Shown: piece by piece, positions 1 to 5,560 of the stretch
How positions within the stretch are numbered: position 1 is the first letter of the stretch
Layout: each line of letters starts with the position of its first letter
Assembly: GCA_003248565.1 (NCBI GenBank)
Contig: QFOV01000189.1
Span: forward strand, 1 to 6,451
Direction of reading: 5' to 3'
Length of the DNA: 6,451 nucleotides
Origin: Stenotrophomonas sp.
GTDB lineage: Bacteria > Pseudomonadota > Gammaproteobacteria > Xanthomonadales > Xanthomonadaceae
Notes under the pieces: model-generated
Database searches by the model: none
What the model was told of the DNA's origin: nothing
What the model saw: the letters and a program-made list of their open reading frames with translations, nothing else
Translations under genes and position numbers: made by a program

Positions 1-539
1 TCGATGGTGCGGCCGGTGCCGCTGACCACTTCGAGATTGCCGATGACGTGCAGCGGGCCGTTCCTGGTGGGGTTCACCTGCAGCGGGCCATCGCGTTGTG
101 GCAGTGCTTCGGACTTTTTCTCTACCGGTTCACCGGTGGCGATGAAACCGCACTCGACATGGCGGTGATCGCAGAAGGGTTTGTTATGCGATTCGCCGCA
201 GCGGCATAGCGTGGCGCGCATGCCTTCGTCCTTGCCGGCGATCAGCAGGGGAGCATTGAAGGCGAGTGGGCCGTTCTCACGGATATGCACCAGGTTGACC
301 ACCGGCGCAGGTTCGCTGTGGCTGCCGTCGTTGTATTCGTAGCGGATGGCGCCGGAGGGGCAGTTGCGTGCGATCAGCGCCACTTCTTCCGGGGCGACCG
401 CATCGGGATGGATCCATTCGCCGACCACATTGGGCACGAACACATCCGGATGGCTGAGTACGCAGTTGCGTGAGTGGATGCATCGTTCACCGTCGAAATG
501 GATGGTGACGGTTTTGCCGCGTACGGTTTCGGTTGCCAT
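1..539 (-). CDS. Iron-sulfur protein, Fer4_19-like 4Fe-4S domain plus CDGSH domain (3' end outside window)
   Basis: The 179 visible codons begin MATETVRGKTVTIHFDGERC. Residues 1-75 resemble the divergent mono-cluster 4Fe-4S domain (Fer4_19/YjdI type), with Cys20 and Cys26 in CIHSRNC and Cys60 in NCPSGAI. Residues 110-130 hold a CDGSH-type motif: Cys112, Cys114, Ser117, Pro121, Cys123 and His127 keep the Cys3-His spacing that binds a 2Fe-2S cluster. The usual C-D-G-S-H is CDHRH here. Residues 160-179 (NGPLHVIGNLEVVSGTGRTI) repeat the segment before the first CDGSH motif (NGPLAFNAPLLIAG at 89-102), so a second CDGSH motif probably lies beyond the edge. The ATG start is supported by GGAGG six bases upstream (546-550). 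No signal peptide or membrane segment is visible, so it is likely cytosolic. The family is thought to act in redox or iron-sulfur handling, but its exact role is unknown. Confidence 0.9.
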   Translation of the reverse strand, partial: MATETVRGKTVTIHFDGERCIHSRNCVLSHPDVFVPNVVGEWIHPDAVAPEEVALIARNCPSGAIRYEYNDGSHSEPAPVVNLVHIRENGPLAFNAPLLIAGKDEGMRATLCRCGESHNKPFCDHRHVECGFIATGEPVEKKSEALPQRDGPLQVNPTRNGPLHVIGNLEVVSGTGRTI

Positions 540-545
540 GGGCTG

Positions 546-559
546 CCTCCGCTTCGGAG
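546..559 (-). promoter_or_regulatory. Ribosome binding site inside a small hairpin
   Basis: Read on the minus strand, CTCCGAAGCGGAGG lies just ahead of the iron-sulfur gene. The GGAGG is a good Shine-Dalgarno sequence with six bases to the ATG. CTCCG and CGGAG (547-559) are perfectly complementary across a three-base loop, so the site could be partly hidden in a 5-bp stem. The pairing is seen in the sequence; a regulatory effect is inference. Confidence 0.5.
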
Positions 560-614
560 TGCGCAGTGTCGCGCGGAAGAGGTGAAGGCGGGGCGTATAC
601 AGCAACATCTTTTT

Positions 615-712
615 TGTGGGAGCGGCGTGAGCCGCGAAGCTGGGGTCGATGAAACCGCCGTTGGACCGGGGCGTGATGGGGTACGAGCTTCGCGGCTTAC
701 GCCGCTCCCACA
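615..712. repeat. REP doublet A (REPIN-like inverted pair)
   Basis: Two 27-base arms, 615-641 and 686-712, are inverted copies differing at one base and separated by a 44-base spacer. Each arm contains its own small palindrome, GCGGC-GTGA-GCCGC or GCGGC-GTAA-GCCGC, with a TGTGGGA head and a CGAAGCT tail. This matches REP elements that occur as inverted doublets in pseudomonads and xanthomonads and that are mobilised in trans by RAYT transposases. It lies between two minus-strand genes, 8 bases downstream of the methyltransferase stop codon. On the minus strand the hairpin is followed by A residues, not T, so it is not a canonical intrinsic terminator. It may still protect the 3' end of the methyltransferase mRNA. 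Confidence 0.88.
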
Positions 713-720
713 GAAGCGGG

Positions 721-1563
721 TTATTTGCGCACTGCCAGTACGCCATCCAGCGCCAGCTCAGCTTTGAAGCCGGCCTTCTGCAGACGCGTGGCGACTTCGC
801 GGGGTACGTCACGGCCGCTGGTGAGCTTGTTGGGGGCGCCGGTGTAATGGAACAGACGGCCGCCTTTGCGCAGCACGCGGGCGAGGTGGTCGTAGAACAC
901 CTGTGAATACAGCTCGCCGGCAATGCCGAAGCGCGGAGGGTCGTGCAGGACGGCGTCCATCGAGGCATCGGCGATGGTTTCGATTTCCTTCGACACATCA
1001 CCATGGTTCAACTGCAGGCGGCCACCTGCGTGTTCATCATGCGGATCCGGTGACCACGGGTTCAGGGTGCGCAGCCACAGCACTTCCGTGCTCTTCTCGA
1101 ACGAACGGATGCCGGCCACGCCTTCATCCAGGCAGCAGGCCGCGAAGTACCCCATGCCGCCGCAGGTATCGAGCACCTGCTTGCCGCGGGGCTCCACCAG
1201 CGCCACCTTGCGGCGGGCGTCGTCCAGCGGCGAGATCTGTGCACTGACCAGCATCTTGATGCCGTCAATCTCGAAGGTGGGGATGCCCCAGTCGGTGGGC
1301 ACCAGCTTGTACAGGCCGCTGCCGAAGCGCGAGGCGGCGCTGAACTCCTCGCCATCCCAGTAGTAGATCGTGCGGTCCTTGAGCTTGGCCGGCCACGGGT
1401 AATGCTGGCCCTTGTACTGCCAGCTGTCGGCGTTGAGGCCGACGGCTTCCTGATTGCGGCCCAGGTCGAGCGAGGCGCTGAGCTCGCTGCTGCCCTTCTT
1501 CAGGGCGCTCTGTAGCTGCTCGAGCAGCGGGCGGGTGAGCAGCGGGCCGGTGTAGTGGGGCAT
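721..1563 (-). CDS. Class I SAM-dependent methyltransferase, COG2521-like
   Basis: The protein has 280 residues and is complete, with TAA at 721-723. The C-terminal two thirds form a Rossmann-fold methyltransferase: motif I VLDTCGGMGYFA (130-141, SAM binding), acidic Glu156 in SFEKS (motif II), HGDVSK (187-192), catalytic-loop-like HDPPRFG (207-213), then AGELYSQVFYDHL and GGRLFHYTG (234-242). The combination HDPPRF-x-x-AGELYS with GGRLFHY is the hallmark I recall for COG2521, described as a predicted archaeal methyltransferase. The DPPR motif suggests a nucleic-acid or amino-group substrate, but the substrate is unknown. Residues 1-120 are a separate N-terminal region with no catalytic motif I recognise. 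The ATG at 1563 has no clear Shine-Dalgarno sequence. A weak TAGCAT box sits about 28 bases upstream, so the leader may be short. The gene is divergent from the SulP gene. Confidence 0.87.
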   Translation of the reverse strand: MPHYTGPLLTRPLLEQLQSALKKGSSELSASLDLGRNQEAVGLNADSWQYKGQHYPWPAKLKDRTIYYWDGEEFSAASRFGSGLYKLVPTDWGIPTFEIDGIKMLVSAQISPLDDARRKVALVEPRGKQVLDTCGGMGYFAACCLDEGVAGIRSFEKSTEVLWLRTLNPWSPDPHDEHAGGRLQLNHGDVSKEIETIADASMDAVLHDPPRFGIAGELYSQVFYDHLARVLRKGGRLFHYTGAPNKLTSGRDVPREVATRLQKAGFKAELALDGVLAVRK

Positions 1564-1637
1564 GGGTAGGAAGCTGATGCGGGGGAGGGAATGCTACCGC
1601 AGGGTGGATTTTGGGGGTTTGGTTCTTCGCGAAGAGC

Positions 1638-1729
1638 ACCCCTCCCCAGCCCTCCCCTTTGCTCCGCAAAAGGGAGGGGGCAGAAGCTCCCTCCCTTTGC
1701 CGCAGGCAAGGGGAGGGCTGGGGAGGGGT
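1638..1729. repeat. Nested C-rich/G-rich inverted repeat between divergent genes
   Basis: The outer arms 1638-1662 and 1706-1729 are complementary over 24 bases with a single unpaired base, and contain CCCCTCCCCAGCCCTCCCC and its complement. Each outer arm can instead pair locally: 1651-1662 with 1666-1677 (loop TCC), and 1690-1701 with 1705-1716 (loop GCA), each 11 of 12 positions. The element can therefore form one long hairpin or cruciform, or two short hairpins side by side. Similar CCCTCCCC-rich intergenic repeats are common in xanthomonad genomes as I recall them, so this is probably a dispersed non-coding repeat. It encodes no transposase. Short reading frames through it have no family resemblance and are not called. 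The rest of 1564-1868 holds only a candidate -10 box and an unassigned stretch. Confidence 0.82.
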
Positions 1730-1794
1730 AGCTTTGGACGTTCAGGCTTTTGCCGGGAACCCTGCACCAACCAGCGCCCAGCAACCCAAGCAGG

Positions 1795-1800
1795 CATAAT
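1795..1800 (+). promoter_or_regulatory. Candidate -10 box for the SulP gene
   Basis: CATAAT matches five of six bases of TATAAT in otherwise GC-rich sequence. No convincing -35 hexamer lies 16-18 bases upstream. Transcription would begin near 1807, giving a leader of about 60 bases to the preferred ATG at 1869. This is a pattern match only. Confidence 0.35.
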
Positions 1801-1868
1801 TCGCGCCCCTCATCTTGATTCTGCCTGCGCTGCCGCACCCCATCGGCCAGCGCCGGCGGCCAGCCCGT

Positions 1869-3362
1869 ATGTCCTTCCTGCATTCTGAACTGGCGCAATG
1901 GCGCGCCAATCCCCTGCGCGAGATGTTGGCCGGAGCCGTGGCCACCTTCGCGCTGATCCCCGAGGTCATCGCGTTCTCGTTCGTGGCCGGGGTGGACCCG
2001 CAGGTTGGCCTGTTCGCTTCCTTCGTGCTGAGCATCGTCATCGCGGTGTTCGGGGGGCGGCCGGCGATGATCACGGCGGCTGCAGGTTCGGTGGCCTTGG
2101 TGGCGGCGCCGCTGATCAGCGCGCATGGCCTGCCGTATCTGTTTGCCGCCGGCCTGTTGGCGGGCGTGATCCAGATCGTGTTCGGCGTGTTGCGGCTGGG
2201 CGTATTGATGCGCTTTGTCAGCAGCTCGGTGCGCACCGGCTTCGTCAATGCGCTGGCCATCCTGATCTTCGCCGCGCAACTGCCGCAGCTGCACGGCGCC
2301 ACTGCCGCCACCTGGGCGATGCTGGCGTTGGGCTTGTTGATCATCTACGGACTGCCGCGACTGCCCCTGCCGGGCATGCGGGCGATTCCGTCGCCGCTGA
2401 TCTGCATCGTGGTGCTGAGCGTGCTGGCATCGTGGCTGAAGCTGGATCTGCCCACCGTCGCCGATCTGGGCAAACTGCCGGATGCGCTGCCGCAATGGAT
2501 GGGTCTGCCATCACTGCCGGTTGATCTGGAGACGCTGCGCATCATCGCGATGCCGGCCTTGGCGATCGCGATGGTGGGCCTGCTGGAATCGATGATGACG
2601 GCGCGGGTGGTCGATGAGCTCACCGATACGCCCAGTTCCAAGAACAGAGAGTGCACGGGTCTGGGCGTGGCCAATATTGCCGCCAGCCTGTTCGGCGGCA
2701 TTGCAGGCTGCGGCATGATCGGGCAGACCGTGGGCAACGTGAAGTACGGCGGACGTGGTCGGCTGTCGACCTTGTTTGCCGGCGTGTTCCTGCTGGTGCT
2801 GATGGTGTTGTTGAAGCCCTGGGTTGGGCAGGTGCCGGTGATCGCGCTGGTCGCGATCATGGTGATGGTCAGCGTGTCCACGTTTGACTGGCGCAGCCTG
2901 GGCGCACTGCTGCGGCATCCACGCCTGTCCGGTGTGGTGATGCTGGCCACGGTAGCGGTGACGCTGGGCACGCACAATCTGGCGGCCGGCGTTGGCGTTG
3001 GTGTGTTGCTGAGTGGTGTTTTCTTCGCGCTGAAGGTGGCGCGCCTGTTGCGCGTGGAAACGCTGGATCAGGCTGATGGCAGCCTTCGCCATGTGGTGCG
3101 CGGGCAGGTGTTCTTTGCGTCCGCGGATGCCTTCATTGATGCCTTTGATCCACGCGTTGCCGAAGGGCGTGCGGTGACGATCGATCTATCCGGTGCGCAG
3201 CTGTGGGATATCACCGCGGTGGCGGCTTTGGAGAAGGTGGTCAGCCGCTATCGCCATCACGGCGTGAAGCCGCGCGTGCTGGGGCTGGACCGACAGGCAC
3301 GGACGCTGATGCGGCGGGTGTTGCGCGAGGGTGAGCTCGCTGTGGATGACCCAGCTTTGTAG
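1869..3362 (+). CDS. SulP-family anion transporter with STAS domain
   Basis: An inner-membrane transporter of 497 residues. Residues 15-390 form the hydrophobic Sulfate_transp domain with about ten or more membrane segments. It opens with AGAVATFALIPEVIAFSFVAGV (21-42), whose PExIAFS is typical of the family. It also carries the signature GLGVANIAASLFGGIAGCGM (264-283) followed by IGQTVGNVKYGGRGRLSTL. Residues 405-485 form a STAS domain with IDLSGAQLWDITAVAAL (438-454). Thr449 lies where anti-sigma-factor antagonists carry their phosphorylated Ser. SulP proteins move sulfate, bicarbonate, dicarboxylates or other anions, and the substrate cannot be read from this sequence. I prefer ATG 1869 because the family domain starts soon after it. 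An in-frame TTG at 1815 would add 18 residues (ILPALPHPIGQRRRPAR) that look non-homologous. The RBS is weak. The TAG stop lies inside the first REP of the downstream tandem array. No cysteine or sulfate-assimilation gene is adjacent. Confidence 0.92.
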   Translation: MSFLHSELAQWRANPLREMLAGAVATFALIPEVIAFSFVAGVDPQVGLFASFVLSIVIAVFGGRPAMITAAAGSVALVAAPLISAHGLPYLFAAGLLAGVIQIVFGVLRLGVLMRFVSSSVRTGFVNALAILIFAAQLPQLHGATAATWAMLALGLLIIYGLPRLPLPGMRAIPSPLICIVVLSVLASWLKLDLPTVADLGKLPDALPQWMGLPSLPVDLETLRIIAMPALAIAMVGLLESMMTARVVDELTDTPSSKNRECTGLGVANIAASLFGGIAGCGMIGQTVGNVKYGGRGRLSTLFAGVFLLVLMVLLKPWVGQVPVIALVAIMVMVSVSTFDWRSLGALLRHPRLSGVVMLATVAVTLGTHNLAAGVGVGVLLSGVFFALKVARLLRVETLDQADGSLRHVVRGQVFFASADAFIDAFDPRVAEGRAVTIDLSGAQLWDITAVAALEKVVSRYRHHGVKPRVLGLDRQARTLMRRVLREGELAVDDPAL

Positions 3363-3474
3363 GAGCGGCGTAAGCCGCGAAGCCGGTGGAGCTGCCGATT
3401 ACCAGGTTGATTGCAATTACAGGATCTTCTTCGGCGGATAGCTCGGTTGCTTCGCGGTTTACACCGCTCCCACA
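3358..3474. repeat. REP doublet B (first copy of tandem pair)
   Basis: Inverted 26-base REP arms at 3358-3383 and 3449-3474 flank a 65-base spacer. The left arm has internal palindrome GCGGC-GTAA-GCCGC and the right arm, read on the minus strand, GCGGT-GTAA-ACCGC. The two differences between them are on opposite sides of the stem and keep it paired. The left arm overlaps the end of the SulP gene and supplies its TAG stop at 3360-3362. With copy C it occupies the convergent gap between the transporter and the acyl-CoA dehydrogenase. Confidence 0.88.
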
Positions 3475-3498
3475 AGCATTGGCCGCACGTGTTGCTGT

Positions 3499-3615
3499 TG
3501 TAGGAGCGGCATCCGCCGCGAAGCTGATGCACTTGCCGGTTGCCTGGGAGTTTGCAATTGCAGGAACTTTCTCGGCGGATGGTGCAGTGGCTTCGCGGCT
3601 TACGCCGCTCCTGCA
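3499..3615. repeat. REP doublet C (second copy, 141-bp period)
   Basis: Arms at 3499-3524 and 3590-3615 flank a 65-base spacer. Both arms are exactly 141 bases from their counterparts in doublet B. The spacer matches the B spacer at 45 of 65 positions without gaps, including TTGCAATT and CTTCGGCGGAT/TCTCGGCGGAT blocks, so B and C are diverged copies of one 117-bp unit. The left arm has loop ATCC in place of GTAA while its GCGGC/GCCGC stem is intact. The right arm ends 13 bases before the dehydrogenase stop codon. Neither strand shows a T-run, so this is not a textbook terminator, but the hairpins could block or stabilise the two converging transcripts. Confidence 0.88.
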
Positions 3616-3628
3616 AACACCAGAGGGC

Positions 3629-5377
3629 TTACATCACGTCCCAGGTGTAGCCGCCGCGTTCCAGCACCGATGCGGCCAGCGATTCGACGATCTCATCTTC
3701 GTTGCGCTCCAGTCCCCGCACGTTGCGCGCCATGCGGCGGCGCGCCTGGCGGGCGAACAGGCGGGCGATCTTTACCGCGTCGTCCGCTGCGGGGTGACCG
3801 GCCTGCAGCAGGCTCTCCACGCGCGACAGCACGCACAGCCCGACGAACAGGTCGATGGCGATATCGGCTACGCGCTTCTGCGCGTGCTGCTGGTCGGCGA
3901 TCTTCTTGCCGTGCTTGCGCAGCAACCGGTCCGAGGCCTTGGACAGCTCCACAGTGTACTTCTCGCACAAGCGCGCCAAGGGCCGCAACGCATCATTGAG
4001 TGGTGCGCGGATACGGCCAGTGCCATAGCCGGTGGCTTCACGCACGCGGCGTCCGGCATAGTCGCTGAGCACGCCGAAGCCCTTGATCGGGTCGTTGAAG
4101 ATGCCGCCGACCGCGCTCTGCAGCTCACTCAATGTCGCGCCCACACCCCTCAGGCCATTCAGTGCCACGTACAGGCGCAGGATTTCGTTGGTGCCTTCGA
4201 AGATCGACAGGATGCGCGTATCGCGGGTCATCTGCTCGTAGGGCAGTTCGCGCATGAAGCCGTTGCCGGCAGCAATCTGCAGGGCCTCGTAGCAGCTGCG
4301 CTGCACCGCTTCGCTGGCGAATATCTTGCTCATCGCCGCTTCCACCGAATAGTCGGTGCGGCCGCTGTCGATCAGGTGCGCCACCATCCACACCGTGCTT
4401 TCGGCGGCGAAGCAATCGGCGGTCATCTGTGCGATCTTCTCGCGCACCAGGCCGAACTCGGCGATCGACTGGCCGAACTGCTTGCGCTCGCTGGCCTGTG
4501 CGCAGGCCATGCGGATCAGCGCACGCATGCCGCCGACCGCACCGCCGCCCAGACCCGTGCGGCCGCTGTTGAGGATGTTCATCGCCACTTTGAAGCCCTT
4601 GCCGACCGGGCCCAGCACATTGGCCGCGGGAACGCGTACATCGCTGAAGGCGACCGTGGTGGTGGACGAGGCGCGGATGCCCATCTTGTCTTCGTGCGGG
4701 CCGTGGCTGACGCCTTCCCAGCCGGCCTCGACGATGAAGGCGGTGACCTTGCCTTCGGGCGTGTCGGTACGCGCGAACACGGTGTAGAAATCGGCGATGC
4801 CGCCGTTGGTGATCCAGATCTTCTCGCCGCTCAGCGTCCAGCTGCCGTCGTCGTTGCGGTGTGCCTTGGTGCGGATGGCCGCAGCATCGGAGCCGGCGCC
4901 GGATTCGGTGAGGCAGAAGGCCGCGATCATCTCGCCGCTGGCCAGTCTGGGCAGGTAGCGCTGCTTCTGCTCGTCGTTGCCGAACAGCAGCAGGCCCTTC
5001 ATGCCGATCGAGCTGTGCGCGCCGATGGTCAGCGACACCGAGCTGTCATGGCTGCTGGTCTGGCCCAGCACGCGCGCGTAGGCACCGTTGGACAGCTCCA
5101 GCCCGCCGAATTCCTCCGGAATGATCAGCCCGAACAGGCCCATGTCGCGTAGCGCCTGGATGAATTCCGGCGGCTGCTCGGCGTCGCGGTCGTACTGGCG
5201 CAGCTCGGCGGTCTTGTCGGCCAGGAACTGGTCGATGGCATCGGTCATCGCGCCCAGCATCTCGCGGTCACGTTCACGGATCTGTGGGTAGGGGAACAGC
5301 ACATCTTCGGCGATATGGCCAAAGAACAGCTGCTTGGCGATGCTTTCATCCAGGTTCTGTGCTGCAACGGTATTCAC
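3629..5377 (-). CDS. Acyl-CoA dehydrogenase, long VLCAD/ACAD9-like form
   Basis: An FAD enzyme of 582 residues that catalyses the first step of fatty-acid beta-oxidation, alpha,beta-dehydrogenation of acyl-CoA with electrons passed to ETF. The order is: N-terminal extension (1-40), helical N domain (about 41-152), central beta domain with the signature FCLTESGAGSDAA (154-166) and WITNGGIADFYTVFART (188-204), and C-terminal helical domain with ASERKQFGQSIAEFGL (295-310) and EALQIAAGNGFMRELPYEQMTRD (364-386). Glu394 in IFEGTNEI (392-399) is the expected catalytic base, in the VLCAD position. Residues from about 410 to 582 are an extra helical C-terminal extension absent from ordinary dehydrogenases of 380-400 residues. 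This suggests a long-chain substrate and possibly membrane association, which is inference. The GTG start is supported by AAGGAG at 5384-5389, six bases upstream. The gene is intact and transcribed alone in this window. The family is certain; chain-length preference is not. Confidence 0.95.
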   Translation of the reverse strand: MNTVAAQNLDESIAKQLFFGHIAEDVLFPYPQIRERDREMLGAMTDAIDQFLADKTAELRQYDRDAEQPPEFIQALRDMGLFGLIIPEEFGGLELSNGAYARVLGQTSSHDSSVSLTIGAHSSIGMKGLLLFGNDEQKQRYLPRLASGEMIAAFCLTESGAGSDAAAIRTKAHRNDDGSWTLSGEKIWITNGGIADFYTVFARTDTPEGKVTAFIVEAGWEGVSHGPHEDKMGIRASSTTTVAFSDVRVPAANVLGPVGKGFKVAMNILNSGRTGLGGGAVGGMRALIRMACAQASERKQFGQSIAEFGLVREKIAQMTADCFAAESTVWMVAHLIDSGRTDYSVEAAMSKIFASEAVQRSCYEALQIAAGNGFMRELPYEQMTRDTRILSIFEGTNEILRLYVALNGLRGVGATLSELQSAVGGIFNDPIKGFGVLSDYAGRRVREATGYGTGRIRAPLNDALRPLARLCEKYTVELSKASDRLLRKHGKKIADQQHAQKRVADIAIDLFVGLCVLSRVESLLQAGHPAADDAVKIARLFARQARRRMARNVRGLERNEDEIVESLAASVLERGGYTWDVM

Positions 5378-5383
5378 GTACGG

Positions 5384-5389
5384 CTCCTT
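5384..5389 (-). promoter_or_regulatory. Ribosome binding site fixing a GTG start
   Basis: AAGGAG on the minus strand lies six bases before GTG 5377-5375. No ATG at similar spacing competes with it, so this site decides the start of the acyl-CoA dehydrogenase. Confidence 0.75.
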
Positions 5390-5518
5390 GTGCTGCGAAC
5401 GATGACGGCGTTTGCCCGATGATGACCCACTCTTGCCACAGGTTCACACATTCGGCGGGCACAATCGTGGAACTCGTTGTGCTCTTGTCGGTCTTTGCAG
5501 TGTGCCGACGTACCGTGA

Positions 5519-5538
5519 CAGGGCCGGTTGTTGCCCTG
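5519..5538 (+). other. Small hairpin in the leader of the right-edge gene
   Basis: CAGGGC (5519-5524) and GCCCTG (5533-5538) form a perfect 6-bp stem with an eight-base loop, 22 bases before the ATG at 5561. No T-run follows. A stem this short can occur by chance, and no function is claimed. Elsewhere in the 183-bp divergent gap I see no convincing promoter or operator. Confidence 0.25.
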
Positions 5539-5560
5539 CGTCGTCTTTTGCTGGAGTTGC

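Noticed and set aside
1624..1635. A perfect 12-base palindrome, TCTTCGCGAAGA, beside the nested repeat
   Set aside because: About one to two such palindromes are expected by chance in 6.4 kb. It matches no operator I know and has no partner site nearby.
1500..2495. A 331-codon minus-strand frame across the SulP 5' half and the intergenic repeat
   Set aside because: It is Gln/Arg/His-rich and lies antisense to clear transporter coding sequence, with no recognisable domain.
3358..3615. A CRISPR array in the repeated convergent region
   Set aside because: The repeats are inverted doublets with internal palindromes and similar spacers, not direct repeats with unrelated spacers, and no cas gene is present.
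3257..3616. A 119-codon minus-strand frame encoding a repeated Cys/Arg-rich peptide
   Set aside because: The peptide repeat comes from the two REP doublets, whose 141-base period is divisible by three. It also overlaps the SulP gene antisense.
3386..5152. A 588-codon open frame antisense to the acyl-CoA dehydrogenase
   Set aside because: The minus-strand frame has all dehydrogenase motifs and a good ribosome binding site. The antisense translation is low-complexity His/Ala/Gln-rich without family motifs, as expected of a shadow frame in high-GC DNA.
5433..5465. A plus-strand promoter from TTGCCA (5433) and CACAAT (5460)
   Set aside because: The 21-base spacing is too long for a standard sigma-70 promoter.
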